Positions 1-10,269 of a DNA stretch of 64,000 bases are shown here, one piece after another; within the stretch, counting starts at the first letter, position 1, and every line of letters starts with the position of its first letter. A program made the position numbers and the translations under genes. The stretch is from an uncultured Pseudomonadales bacterium. Its GTDB lineage: Bacteria > Pseudomonadota > Gammaproteobacteria > Pseudomonadales > UBA7434. A model generated the notes under the pieces. It searched no databases. It saw nothing but the letters and a program-made list of their open reading frames with translations, and had not been told where the DNA came from. The stretch is from assembly GCA_943788835.1 (NCBI GenBank), contig CALSRU010000008.1, positions 29,052-93,051 of the forward strand, read 5' to 3'.

Positions 1-225
1 CGATGCGTTAGCGTCGAGCTTAAATGGGACAGACGACAAGAGGAACTCCTATTGATGCAGATGTTGGGCCGAAAAAATAATCGACAATAGCCCAATTATA
101 CCGCTCGTCATTTGCCTTGTTGATAGATAGATGGTCAATAATGCAGTTATTGTTAAAAAAGCCCTTGTTATGCTCATGGTGTTCAGGCGTTTTTTGTTAG
201 TGGTGTTTCAGTGCCCGCGTAACTT

Positions 226-597
226 TTAGCTGCCGATACTGTAGGCTTTGATGAGGCTTTCGATACCCTTGGTTGCTAAAGGCCCGGCATCTATGATGGC
301 GCATCCGGCCCAATTGAATTCTTGTGACTCTCCTTGCTTGACCCATAAGCAGTCTATTGTCACCGCAATGGAGTCTTGTCCATCCACTTTACTTGGAAGT
401 TGCAGCTCGACTTCATAAAGGCGGTTGACGTCCATTGGCTGGCTGCAAATAGCGAGTATTCCATTGACCGTTATATTGACCAGCGAGCCAATAGTTTCAC
501 CCGACAGCGTATCGATAATTAAAATGGGCATGCCCAACTCGTGTCGTTCAATAGATCGAGGTTCGACTAATATTTTTGATGCGGCTTTATTTCTCAT
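226..597 (-). CDS. PilZ-domain-like protein (putative c-di-GMP receptor)
   Basis: 123 aa ORF; RSIERHELGMPILI...SGETIGSLVNITVNGILAI resembles the PilZ RxxxR and (D/N)xSxxG core. Confidence 0.7.
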   Translation of the reverse strand: MRNKAASKILVEPRSIERHELGMPILIIDTLSGETIGSLVNITVNGILAICSQPMDVNRLYEVELQLPSKVDGQDSIAVTIDCLWVKQGESQEFNWAGCAIIDAGPLATKGIESLIKAYSIGS

Positions 598-632
598 GCC
601 ATACTCCTCTCAATAATATCTTTGGCAAGGTG

Positions 633-2873
633 CTAATGATGAATGCCGTGTTGGTTTGCGGCTGATTTGCTCTCAGATTGCTTTAGTTGTCCGCTAATTT
701 TCTCTAGCATTCGCTCGAATAGTGGTTTCTTTTGCTGTTCATCTATTGCGTAAATTGCTCCGCTCATCATGCCTCGTGCAATAACACTAGCTGCCACTAC
801 TGCAACTTCTTTACCATGATGGTTTGAAAGCATGCAGTTCTGAGTGCGAGTGTTGTACCAGGTGAGTTTTAGCACTTGTGGCTCTGTCTCGTCGTCGCTC
901 CAACTGAGCCAAGTGCCAAATCGCATCGACAAAACTTTGTCAATTTCGATTTGCGGCGCTTGTTGTAACTCGTTTTGTGAGTTGATTGATATCAGGTTTT
1001 CCGAATGCTCGGTTGATCGCTCAGTTTGTGCTGAGGTCTCTTTTAGCAGTGTTTCGCACTGCATTTCTTCGCAGCTATCAATTTTTTCTTCAGGCTTGTT
1101 GAGTAATGAATTTGAGCGTTCGTCAACGGCTTCGTTTGCATTGTCAATTGATTTTTTGTTCTTGGGGCTATGGCTTTTATCCGTATGCAGTTTTTCTTGC
1201 CCGGCCGCTGAGTTTTCTGTTGCTAAACTTTGACATAAATCGAGTGCGGCAAGTTTGCCTTTGATTTCTACTGCATCGAGACCAATGCTTCTCATTCCGT
1301 GCTGGAGTATTTTACGTAGAGGTGTACGTATTTCTCCGACTAACTTGGCTTCTGCTTCGTCCGTTTTTGGTTCGATATACCAAAGGATGGTATCAACAGC
1401 GGCATCGGCTCGGCCCCATTCGGCGCTTTGCTCTCCGTAACGTAGCAAGATATAGGTCATATAGGATGACCAGTCGCCTCGAATCAATTCGGCTATTGGG
1501 ATGGGTAAAGATTCGGATTGAGTTTTACTATCGATCACCTGTTTTACTAACAGTTGATTTTCTTTGAGTTTTTCTCTGCCCTCAGCGGCTTGTACACTCC
1601 GTTGCTCGGTAAGATTTACCTTTCGTTCAAGGGCTTTTAAATAGGCGCTAAAGTCTTGCAGCAGCTCGTCAAACAAGACCAGGTCATTGGCTGGATTCCC
1701 ATTACATTCTTTGGTGATTCGTTTTACGATGACACTTATTCGCCGGACGATTTCGTCTGAAAAATCAGTTTTTCTATCGGTCCATTGCTCGCTGGCGTCA
1801 ATCAGTAAATTGAATAGTTGACGCGCTTCGTGATGCGGGCTTTTTAGAAAGTTCGAATCTTGAATTGCAACTTTAGCGTACGGCGTTGCCAGATGGCTCA
1901 GCAGAGTCTTGATTGGGCTGGCGATTCGATCTTCCGTATTGACCATATCGAATAATGTTGCGATTGCATCAATGGTTTGCTGCAGAGGTAGGCTGTTGGT
2001 GGTTGGTAGTGCCGCCACGACTGGCATGGTTAAGGTGTCACCGCTCATTATGTCTTGATGTTGCTGCAGTGTATTGAGTTCAGCAAGCACTTGGCTGACG
2101 GTCAGGCTGGGCTTGCCTGGGTCGATGGGTACAACGTTGTTGCCCATGGCCGATTCAATCGATTTATACAAATCGGTTTGGCGTAGATCCGATGATGTCA
2201 GTCGAGGTTTGGCTGGCCTGTCATTTTTATAATTTAGCTTTGGAAGCACATTGGCGGCGATGAAAAGTTGATTAAGCTCATCATATAGATCACTCAAATT
2301 GGCCATAAAAAAACGTTCAAAGAGTTTAAGTAGTAATAGCTTTGTTGTTTGGTCGGAGGTCTGACTTTCAAGGAATTTGACAAAGCCGCTACAAAAAACA
2401 CTCGGTGCGAAGGGGGAATTTTCACCGGCATCAATTCCTCGATTCACAGAGGTTATGCGCGCAGAGAGCCCTAATAATTGGCTCGCGCAGTCGCTTGATG
2501 CGCGATGCGCCATGCTATTAACGGCCACCATAATTTCCATTTGAAATTCGTCAATTAGACGCAAGTCATCGTTTGTATTCTTCGTGAAAGGGTGCTTGGG
2601 ATTGCTCTGATCGGTTGGAAAAGCCGCGATGAAACGAGCTTTTATTTCATGGTCCAGCTTTTTTAGCAGAAGGCCCTTGGGATTCTCGAGCGTGTTTAGC
2701 GCCTCGAAAAATTGTTGGCTATCGGAATCAACTTTGGTTCGTTCTGATTTTTCAAGCAAATATTCAGAAGCGGTAGAGATGAAAGATTTGCCGCAGGTTT
2801 CGCAAAAGCCAATTAAGATAGCGCGGGAAGCTATTAGTATGTCACGATTTTTTGTTTTTGATCTTTGGCCCAT
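633..2873 (-). CDS. DUF1631 family protein
   Basis: 746 aa; long helical N-terminal region and C-terminal RFGTWLSWSDDETEPQVLKLTWYNTRTQNCMLSNHHGKEVAVV module typical of DUF1631 proteins. Confidence 0.7.
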   Translation of the reverse strand: MGQRSKTKNRDILIASRAILIGFCETCGKSFISTASEYLLEKSERTKVDSDSQQFFEALNTLENPKGLLLKKLDHEIKARFIAAFPTDQSNPKHPFTKNTNDDLRLIDEFQMEIMVAVNSMAHRASSDCASQLLGLSARITSVNRGIDAGENSPFAPSVFCSGFVKFLESQTSDQTTKLLLLKLFERFFMANLSDLYDELNQLFIAANVLPKLNYKNDRPAKPRLTSSDLRQTDLYKSIESAMGNNVVPIDPGKPSLTVSQVLAELNTLQQHQDIMSGDTLTMPVVAALPTTNSLPLQQTIDAIATLFDMVNTEDRIASPIKTLLSHLATPYAKVAIQDSNFLKSPHHEARQLFNLLIDASEQWTDRKTDFSDEIVRRISVIVKRITKECNGNPANDLVLFDELLQDFSAYLKALERKVNLTEQRSVQAAEGREKLKENQLLVKQVIDSKTQSESLPIPIAELIRGDWSSYMTYILLRYGEQSAEWGRADAAVDTILWYIEPKTDEAEAKLVGEIRTPLRKILQHGMRSIGLDAVEIKGKLAALDLCQSLATENSAAGQEKLHTDKSHSPKNKKSIDNANEAVDERSNSLLNKPEEKIDSCEEMQCETLLKETSAQTERSTEHSENLISINSQNELQQAPQIEIDKVLSMRFGTWLSWSDDETEPQVLKLTWYNTRTQNCMLSNHHGKEVAVVAASVIARGMMSGAIYAIDEQQKKPLFERMLEKISGQLKQSESKSAANQHGIHH

Positions 2874-3148
2874 AAAATTCGTGTCAGCTGCTTTTAAACC
2901 AGTTAAGAATTTAGTATAGATGTGTTTCCCGCTTGGGGAGGGTCGTGGCCACTATTCTGATGAAGTTTTTTCGAATAGGGCTGAGTTTGCTGTTGCATTT
3001 GCCAAGCCAAATCATCTCTGGCGGTTGGGTCAAAATGATACGGCTTGGGTGCAAATGCAAAAAAAGACGTTTTTTTATAAATCTCAACAGGTTATGATGA
3101 GCGCCCATTAGTGAGCTGGCCCGTAAACTCAGGCACGAAGATGAGAGC

Positions 3149-3676
3149 ATGCTGCGATCATCTGGATCTAAAAGCCCTTGGCTTTCATTGCACCATCTTT
3201 TGAATAAAGTTCTTACTGACTTCATGCAACATAATAATTTGAGTGGCGATCACAAAGTACTGCGACAGTCTCTAGACGGAGAGCTGTTCCCTGAGTTTCT
3301 TGTTGAGCATGTGAGTCGTGAGTGGAGCGATGTGATGCTGCCCCAGCTTAATCCCGATATTTGTTTGCAGGTGGATTCGGGGCTGGCTTATTGTGGTTGC
3401 GCTGAGCCATCTGCCTATCTTAGGCAGTATGTGTATATGTATCACGGCTCAGATGACTTTGATCATGAGACGCTGTCGCAAGTGGTGAGGATTTTCAATT
3501 GGGCTGGCGATGACAATACCGTCTGGGAGACATTGACGTTATTGGAACTTGAGCGTGATTGCGGTCTTCGGCGCAAGGATTACTTGTCTCAGCTCAAAGA
3601 GTTGGCCGACCGCTGGGAGGCGTTTTCGGGTGATTTCCGCTCGGATATATGGCCTCCGTCAGAAATGCGCGCTTAG
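3149..3676 (+). CDS. hypothetical protein, 175 aa
   Basis: Uninterrupted ORF with normal composition, divergent from the DUF1631 gene; no family recognised. Confidence 0.55.
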   Translation: MLRSSGSKSPWLSLHHLLNKVLTDFMQHNNLSGDHKVLRQSLDGELFPEFLVEHVSREWSDVMLPQLNPDICLQVDSGLAYCGCAEPSAYLRQYVYMYHGSDDFDHETLSQVVRIFNWAGDDNTVWETLTLLELERDCGLRRKDYLSQLKELADRWEAFSGDFRSDIWPPSEMRA

Positions 3677-3894
3677 GCCTAAACCGCATTAGCCTCTTCA
3701 TTAGCGATTTCTTTTTTTAGGCCCTTCTTCAACGCTTGCTCATATTGTTGTTAGGCGAGGGTTGCTTACAGCCAACGCCCCAAATTTCTCTTGCGGTGTA
3801 GGGTTGCTCTGCGGATGTGTTTTGGCTTGATGATTGTCTGCGTCAGCTTCAGGTTCGCGGTGGTTGTTTAGCTCGGTATTTTCATTCGGCGCAG

Positions 3895-4452
3895 TCACCA
3901 TCGAAAGCGGTCAAAGTTTTGCGGGTTGGCCCAGTATTCAGGCGAGTTCCAGTCGCGCTTCTTGTTATAGTTGGTGATCTCATAGCTATAGCAATCGTAC
4001 GACTTCTGATTGAATTGCAGTGGCTTGGTGAAGCGAAAGCCTAGGCTATGCAGTGTTTTTGTAGCAATCGCTAGGGCCGCGCTATCATCCTCCGTTAAGG
4101 ATAAGAACACTTTTATATGGCTGCAGTATTGATTTTTTATTCGAGCTAACGTCTCTACCGATCCGTCACTATTAAAATCCGTTAGGTCGCAGAATACCAT
4201 GCACAGTTTGTAATGGGTGCGCAGTTTAGTAAGGCCTATTTCCCGCGAGAATTGTCGGTGGTCAATGGCTTCTGCCGGCAGGTGGGCCAGCATCGGCTTG
4301 AGTAAATCTTTGAGTGCGTCGGGGGCGGTGTGCGTGGTCGATGCGGGGGGTATCAAAATTAAGAGGGGTGCAGCGTTGTCGGGTGCGAGCAGTCCCTGAA
4401 GATAGTCTTGATACGGATGCCGTAAGGTCTGGTTTACTGGAGTGCTAGACAT
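3895..4452 (-). CDS. DUF6231-like hypothetical protein
   Basis: ORF track extends to 4560; ATG at 4452 (MSSTPVNQTLRHPYQDYLQGLL) is a likelier start. C-terminal DWNSPEYWANPQNFDRFRW resembles the tail I recall for Pseudomonas DUF6231 proteins. Confidence 0.55.
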   Translation of the reverse strand: MSSTPVNQTLRHPYQDYLQGLLAPDNAAPLLILIPPASTTHTAPDALKDLLKPMLAHLPAEAIDHRQFSREIGLTKLRTHYKLCMVFCDLTDFNSDGSVETLARIKNQYCSHIKVFLSLTEDDSAALAIATKTLHSLGFRFTKPLQFNQKSYDCYSYEITNYNKKRDWNSPEYWANPQNFDRFRW

Positions 4453-4931
4453 AAAAATCGGTACCCCTTGGTCGTTATTTGGTGGCTCAGTGGTGACGTG
4501 CTTACGTGACGATACGGTTGCCCAGGTTAAGTTAGCCCGCGATACGCTATAAAAAGCCAATTTTTAAGCAAATAAAAATATAAACCACGCCATTCTTGAT
4601 AGTTTACTTTAAGTTGAATCGTTACCTCTATGTAAACTAGCGAAAAAATCCTTTTTTTCTCTGAAAAATACGAGCTAAGTTGCTGATTTTCCTGTGAAAA
4701 TTGTGAGCTCGCGTGCTTGCAAGCGCAGTGCTGTGGCCGTATAGTGGCGCCAAGTGTAGTTATGTGACGCTAAGTGGGAAAAAATTCCGTTAATTGGATC
4801 TTTTGTGCTAAATAAATTGCCGAAATCGTTGAAGTTACTTTGCCGAACGCGCCTCAGTACGTTTTTTGTACGCGTCTTTGGTGGAGGTCGACTCGCGCTT
4901 GCGCCGTTGTTTATAGCACGCGGGCGCAGCG

Positions 4932-5393
4932 ATGTTTAGGGGCGTCAGTCACATCAATATGGATGCTAAGTTTCGAATAGCGATTCCTACCCGCTATCGC
5001 GAGCTTTTGTTGGAGCAGTCGACGGGCCGGATGGTGGCCAACATTGACTTGAATCAGCCTAAGTGCCTGGTTTTATACCCAAGTAATGTTTGGGTGGGTA
5101 TCGAAGAGCGAATTCAGTCTCAGCTGTTGAATGCTGGTAAGTCGGCAAGGATTCTTCGACTGTTGCTTAGTCATGCAAGTGATGTCGACATGGACGCCAA
5201 TGGGCGGCTACTGCTTCCTGCAGAATTGCGCACACACATTAACTTAGAGAAAAAGGCGGTTTTGCTTGGCTTGGGTAAGAAGCTGGAGCTGTGGCGTGAA
5301 GACGACTGGCTGGTAGAGCAGGCAGCTAGTTTTGATGAAATTGAAGATGCGGCGTTGGTTGAGAAAATCGTGGGCGACATTGGCTATATCTGA
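4932..5393 (+). CDS. mraZ: MraZ, transcriptional regulator at the head of dcw
   Basis: MFRGVSHINMDAKFRIAIPTRYRE and DMDANGRLLLPAELR; AbrB/SpoVT-like repeats; directly upstream of rsmH. Confidence 0.95.
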   Translation: MFRGVSHINMDAKFRIAIPTRYRELLLEQSTGRMVANIDLNQPKCLVLYPSNVWVGIEERIQSQLLNAGKSARILRLLLSHASDVDMDANGRLLLPAELRTHINLEKKAVLLGLGKKLELWREDDWLVEQAASFDEIEDAALVEKIVGDIGYI

Positions 5394-5431
5394 GATAGAT
5401 CCATCACGCTTGATTTGCGTGTGCAGAAGCC

Positions 5432-6358
5432 ATGAAGACTGAGCATCTGCCGGTAATGCCGGAGGAGACGGTGGCCGGGTGGTTGGCTAGAAGTGATGGT
5501 TACTACGTTGATGGAACATTTGGTCGTGGCGGACACAGCGAGCTATTGCTAAAAAAATTGAGTGCCGGCGGGCATTTGTTAGCCATCGATCGCGATCCTT
5601 CGGCAATAGAGGCGGCGCTTAGGTTGCAACAGCAGTATCCGCAGGTCGACATCGAACATGGCGCATTTGCAGATCTAGCCAGTTTGGTTTCGCAGCACGG
5701 TCAATGTGGCAAGGTGAGTGGAATTTTGCTCGATTTGGGGATGTCGTCACCGCAATTGGATGACGTCTCGCGTGGATTTAGTTTCATGGGAGATGGGCCC
5801 CTTGATATGAGAATGGATCCGACCCGAGGTCAGTCTGCGGCGCAATGGCTGGCTGTTGCAGAAGCGGATCCTATTGCAAAGGTGTTGCGAGAGTATGGCG
5901 AGGAGAAGTTTGCTTGGCGTATTGCTCAGGCAATAGTGGAGAGGCGAGAGCGGCAGCCTATAGAAACGACTAGGCAGTTAGTTGACATTATTGAAGGTGC
6001 CGTGCCGGCTAAACATCAAGGTAAGCATAAGGCGACTCGGTCGTTTCAGGCGATCCGTATTCATGTTAATGCTGAGCTTGAGCAGCTAACAGCGTTTTTG
6101 GATGACTGTCTTGATTTGTTAGAGAGTGGCGGAAGACTGGCAATCATTAGTTTTCACTCGCTTGAGGATCGGTTGATAAAGCGCTATATGCGAAACCTAG
6201 CCAGAGGTGATGATTTGCCGTCGTCGCTACCGATTCGTGATACGGAGTTGAATAAAAAATTGAAGATCGTTGAGCGGGCGCAACGGGCATCAGATGATGA
6301 AATTGCTATCAATCCCCGGGCGCGCAGTGCAATTTTGCGAGTAGCTGAAAAAATTTAA
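5432..6358 (+). CDS. rsmH: 16S rRNA (cytosine1402-N4)-methyltransferase
   Basis: HLPVMPEETVAGW...YYVDGTFGRGGHS...LLDLGMSSPQLDD...SFHSLEDRLIKRYM. Confidence 0.98.
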   Translation: MKTEHLPVMPEETVAGWLARSDGYYVDGTFGRGGHSELLLKKLSAGGHLLAIDRDPSAIEAALRLQQQYPQVDIEHGAFADLASLVSQHGQCGKVSGILLDLGMSSPQLDDVSRGFSFMGDGPLDMRMDPTRGQSAAQWLAVAEADPIAKVLREYGEEKFAWRIAQAIVERRERQPIETTRQLVDIIEGAVPAKHQGKHKATRSFQAIRIHVNAELEQLTAFLDDCLDLLESGGRLAIISFHSLEDRLIKRYMRNLARGDDLPSSLPIRDTELNKKLKIVERAQRASDDEIAINPRARSAILRVAEKI

Positions 6359-6480
6359 GAAGTGGTTAGAAGAAAATAATTATAGAGAAGTGGTTGGGTG
6401 GAGCTTGACGATCGAGCGTGCTGATAGTCGTTTAAGTATGGGGTCCTTCAAAATATTATGATTCAAGAGATAAGCGTCGA

Positions 6481-6864
6481 GTGAAAAATCGCACTTCAAC
6501 AAAGCGATGGTTGCCTACAATGATATTTTTGATTGTGCTTGTAGTGGTGTCTGCATTGGCAGTTGCCTATAGCAGCCACCTAAACAGGCAGTCTTTTATC
6601 GCTTTGAAGCAAGCCGTTAGCCTTCACACAGAGTTGGAGATTACACAGGGTAAGTTGCTGCTAGAGCAAAGCGCTTGGACATCCCCTGCAGTTATAGAAT
6701 CCTATGCAGAAAACCAGTTGGGCATGCATGTGCCGAATGCTGCTCAGGTGGTTATCGTTTCTCCGGCGCCTTTCGTAAGTCCTGACTCAAGCATGGCTGG
6801 TGCGCACCGATCTGTTCAAAAGAGTCGCATGAATACTCGTCAGGCTAAAAGGGGCATTCAGTGA
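6481..6864 (+). CDS. ftsL: Cell division protein FtsL
   Basis: GTG start; short bitopic membrane protein between rsmH and ftsI; HLNRQSFIALKQ...ELEITQGKLLLEQSAWTSPAVIESYAENQLGM. Confidence 0.93.
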   Translation: MKNRTSTKRWLPTMIFLIVLVVVSALAVAYSSHLNRQSFIALKQAVSLHTELEITQGKLLLEQSAWTSPAVIESYAENQLGMHVPNAAQVVIVSPAPFVSPDSSMAGAHRSVQKSRMNTRQAKRGIQ

Positions 6865-8660
6865 GTCGAGAACTTTTATCTCAGTGGCGCGTTTTTTTAT
6901 TGTGGTCGCTGCTATTTGTCGCGCTACTAGCGTTAATTTTGAGATTGTTTTTTTTACAGTTTAGTGAAGACGAAAAAGGACATCTTTTTTTGAAGCAGCA
7001 GGGCGACTTGCGCGTATTGCGTAATGAGCTGATACCAGCAGGCCGCGGCGAAATCATTGATCGCAATGGCGCATTACTTGCCTACAGCACGCCAGTGCAG
7101 TCAATTTGGATTAATCCTGGTGTCTTTGAGAATAAAGCTAGTGATATTCGTGCTTTGAGTGATTTTCTTGATATGTCGGCGTCAAAAATTAAGGCGCGAC
7201 TTCAGTCTAGTGGGCGGTATGTATTTTTGCGTCGGCAAATAGATCCGGCTCTTGCTGAGCGAGTACTTGCACTAAAAATTAAAGGTGTACATGCCGAAAC
7301 TGAGTATAAGCGTTACTACCCGGCAGCAGAGTTTGCATCGCACATCGTTGGATTTACCGATGTCGAAGATCGGGGGCAGGAAGGAATCGAACTTGCTTTT
7401 GATGACCTGCTCAGTGGCCAGCCAGGGCAGCGGCAGGTTATGCGCAACGGTAATGGCGAGCCTATTAAAGATATAAGTATGAAACGTGCAGCGACCAGTG
7501 GCGGCCAGTTGCAGCTTTCGATTGATACGAATCTGCAGTATATGGCCTACCGCGAACTTAAAGCTGCCGTTGCCGATAATGAAGCGCGCTCAGGTTCTAT
7601 GGTGATTCTCGATGTGGCCAGTGGCGAAGTATTGGCGCTAGTTAATCAGCCGTCGTATAACGTTAATGACCGCAGTCAACTTGTTCCAGCCAATACTCGT
7701 AACCGCGCTTTGATTGATTTGTTTGAGCCTGGATCGACGGTCAAGCCTTTTACCTTAGCGGCTGCCTTAGAAGAGGGTAGTATTACTGCTTCGACCATTA
7801 TCGATACTTCTCCTGGCAAGATTCGACTGCCGGGTAAAGTCATTCTTGATTCCAAGGATTACGGCAAGTTAGATGTTGCCAGTGTGTTAAGTCAATCTAG
7901 TCAGGTGGGTACTACAAAAATTTCACTGGGTATGGAGGCAGAGCAGCTGCGTGGTATGTTTTCGCGTGTTGGGTTTGGCGAATACTGCGCCACAGGTTTT
8001 CCTGGTGAGCAGGTTGGGCTTCTCCCGCACAAAAAAGACTGGTCGGATCTGGATCGAGCGACACTCTCTTTCGGCCATGGTATGTCGGTCAATGCTATGC
8101 AGTTGGCACGCGCCTATTCGGTGATTGCAGCCGATGGCATAAAACGTCCGGTTAGCTTGCTCAAGCACGTTAACAGCATGGCTCGTATAAGCGATAGCAC
8201 TGCTGAGCAAGTTATGCCTCCGGTTATTGCACAGCAGGTGCGGGACATGATGGTCGGCGTAGTCGATAGCGGTACCGGCCGTAAAGCTAAGCTGGCGGGT
8301 TACAGCATTGCAGGAAAAACTGGAACAGCCCATCTAGTGGGTAGATCCGGCTATGAAGAAAATAGTTACCGCGCAACTTTTGCCGGCATGGTTCCGGCTT
8401 CAGATCCAAAGTTGGTTGTGGTTGTGACGATCGATGATCCCAAGCGTGGCGAGTATTATGGTGGTGAGGTTGCGGCACCTATTTTTTCTCGTGTGGTGCG
8501 ATCGGCGGTGCGCTTATTAAATATTGCTCCTGATCGGCCGGAGCAGTTGGATGTGCGGTTTGCAGCAGAAAATCCAGTCTTTGCTCCTTTGAGCGGTTTG
8601 AACTCCTCGAAGCCCCTGCCGTCCCACCGTGGTTCATTGAAGGTTGGCCGCGATGTATAA
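6861..8660 (+). CDS. ftsI: Peptidoglycan D,D-transpeptidase FtsI (PBP3)
   Basis: EPGSTVKPF (SxxK) and AGKTGTAHL (KTG); dcw position. Confidence 0.98.
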   Translation: MSRELLSQWRVFLLWSLLFVALLALILRLFFLQFSEDEKGHLFLKQQGDLRVLRNELIPAGRGEIIDRNGALLAYSTPVQSIWINPGVFENKASDIRALSDFLDMSASKIKARLQSSGRYVFLRRQIDPALAERVLALKIKGVHAETEYKRYYPAAEFASHIVGFTDVEDRGQEGIELAFDDLLSGQPGQRQVMRNGNGEPIKDISMKRAATSGGQLQLSIDTNLQYMAYRELKAAVADNEARSGSMVILDVASGEVLALVNQPSYNVNDRSQLVPANTRNRALIDLFEPGSTVKPFTLAAALEEGSITASTIIDTSPGKIRLPGKVILDSKDYGKLDVASVLSQSSQVGTTKISLGMEAEQLRGMFSRVGFGEYCATGFPGEQVGLLPHKKDWSDLDRATLSFGHGMSVNAMQLARAYSVIAADGIKRPVSLLKHVNSMARISDSTAEQVMPPVIAQQVRDMMVGVVDSGTGRKAKLAGYSIAGKTGTAHLVGRSGYEENSYRATFAGMVPASDPKLVVVVTIDDPKRGEYYGGEVAAPIFSRVVRSAVRLLNIAPDRPEQLDVRFAAENPVFAPLSGLNSSKPLPSHRGSLKVGRDV

Positions 8661-10269
8661 GTTGCCATTTGTGATGACACTCTCGCAGTTGCTTGTAGAT
8701 ATCGCGCCTCAGCAGTGCCTAGAAATTGAGAATGGTGCCGACCTAGAGATCAATGGCTTATGTGACGATAGTCGTCGTGTGCAACCCGGTAATTTATTTG
8801 TGGCATTGAGTGGGCGATCTAGTGATGGCCGCCAGTTTGTTGATCAGGCCATTGCCAACGGGGCGGTTGCTGTAATACTTGAAAGCAAGCAATGCCAAAA
8901 TCCAATGGAATCTGAAGTCCCATTGGAAGGTTGGCAATTTACCCATTGGCGTGGCCAAGTGCCTGTTATCGAGATGACTGATCTGCGCCACAAAGTAAGC
9001 GCTTTGGCCGATACTTTTTTTCATCACCCATCCGCAGATTTGAGTGTTATCGGTGTAACGGGTACTAATGGAAAAACCACTTGCGCGTGGTTGCTGGCGG
9101 GTCTGTTGGCTCATTTTAATGTTCGGGCCGGCTTAATTGGTACTCTGGGTTGCGGAGTGGTAGAGGCTCAGCAAGTCGATCTCGAATCAACAGGTTTTAC
9201 CACGCCTGATGCGATATTTGTACAGAGCTGTTTAAGCAGCTTAAAGCGGCGCAATTGTTCTGCTGTGGCAATGGAGGTTTCTTCGCATGCTTTGAGTCAG
9301 TCGCGTGTTGCAGCGGTTAATTTCAAAGCAGCTATTTTTACCAACTTGTCACGAGATCATCTGGATTTCCACGGTGATATGCATTCATATGCTGCCGCTA
9401 AGCGTATTTTGTTTGATGCCCAAGGTTTGGTGTGCGCAGTCATCAATGTAGATGACGCCACCGGTAGTGAAATGATTCGGTCGCTGAATAAAAACTTACA
9501 AATTATTAGCTGCTCTACACGCAATAATGCGGCTGATGTCCATGTCAAAAATATTCGTTGCTCGATGTCTGGAACTCAGGCCGACGTGTTTACGCCTTGG
9601 GGGCGTGGGTTAATACAAACATGCTTGATCGGTGAATTCAATCTCAACAATCTCTTGCTGGTGCTGTCCGCTATAGTCGCTGAGGGTTGTGATTTTAACG
9701 CTGTGCTTGAAGCTATAAAACAGCTCGATGCTGTGCCGGGGCGTATGCAAATCGTTGAGCCCATTATCAAGGCACCTGCATTGAATGCAGATGCACAGCA
9801 ATCTGCTGCTCCCTCTAATAGTGCCGATATTACTGTTGTGGTTGATTATGCGCACACTCCTGATGCCTTGTCCGCTGCATTACAAGCCCTGCGGCCTCAT
9901 GCTGTTGGTAATCTTTGGTTAATTTTTGGTGCTGGAGGCGAGCGTGATAATGGTAAGCGTGCGTTGATGGGTGAAATTGCCGAGCAGTATGCCGACCGCG
10001 TGATCCTGACTAATGACAACCCTCGCAATGAGCCGCCTCAGAATATTGTCACTGATATTAAGGCCGGCATACGAGAGCTGGAGAATATTCAAGTTGAGCT
10101 TAATCGCAATAGCGCAATCACTTGTGCCATTGAGCAGGCTAAGTGTGGCGATGTTGTGCTAATTGCTGGTAAGGGGCATGAAGATTATCAACTGGTAGGT
10201 AGTGAGCGTATTTATTTCAGCGATTATGAAGTGGCTAGACGCGAGCTGTCTCGAAGGTGTGCTGCATGA
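8653..10269 (+). CDS. murE: UDP-MurNAc-L-Ala-D-Glu:meso-DAP ligase
   Basis: GVTGTNGKTTCAWL ATP motif; TNDNPRNEPP carries the DNPR meso-DAP specificity motif; start moved to ATG 8653 (track 8644). Confidence 0.97.
   Translation: MYKLPFVMTLSQLLVDIAPQQCLEIENGADLEINGLCDDSRRVQPGNLFVALSGRSSDGRQFVDQAIANGAVAVILESKQCQNPMESEVPLEGWQFTHWRGQVPVIEMTDLRHKVSALADTFFHHPSADLSVIGVTGTNGKTTCAWLLAGLLAHFNVRAGLIGTLGCGVVEAQQVDLESTGFTTPDAIFVQSCLSSLKRRNCSAVAMEVSSHALSQSRVAAVNFKAAIFTNLSRDHLDFHGDMHSYAAAKRILFDAQGLVCAVINVDDATGSEMIRSLNKNLQIISCSTRNNAADVHVKNIRCSMSGTQADVFTPWGRGLIQTCLIGEFNLNNLLLVLSAIVAEGCDFNAVLEAIKQLDAVPGRMQIVEPIIKAPALNADAQQSAAPSNSADITVVVDYAHTPDALSAALQALRPHAVGNLWLIFGAGGERDNGKRALMGEIAEQYADRVILTNDNPRNEPPQNIVTDIKAGIRELENIQVELNRNSAITCAIEQAKCGDVVLIAGKGHEDYQLVGSERIYFSDYEVARRELSRRCAA

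Noticed and set aside
3059-3076. A7-GACG-T7 hairpin upstream of the 175-aa ORF
   Set aside because: AT-only stem in AT-rich sequence; likely chance or intrinsic DNA curvature
2911-3225. 104-aa minus-strand ORF over the start of the 175-aa gene
   Set aside because: Overlaps a better-supported CDS and the intergenic region; composition not protein-like
3676-3723. GGCCTAAA...TTTAGGCC inverted repeat after the 175-aa ORF as a terminator
   Set aside because: 8-bp stem but 32-nt loop and no following U-tract; weak
4561-4931. MraZ-box array (TGGGN direct repeats) ahead of mraZ
   Set aside because: Only one GTGGGA is visible; no spaced repeats, so autoregulation cannot be claimed from sequence
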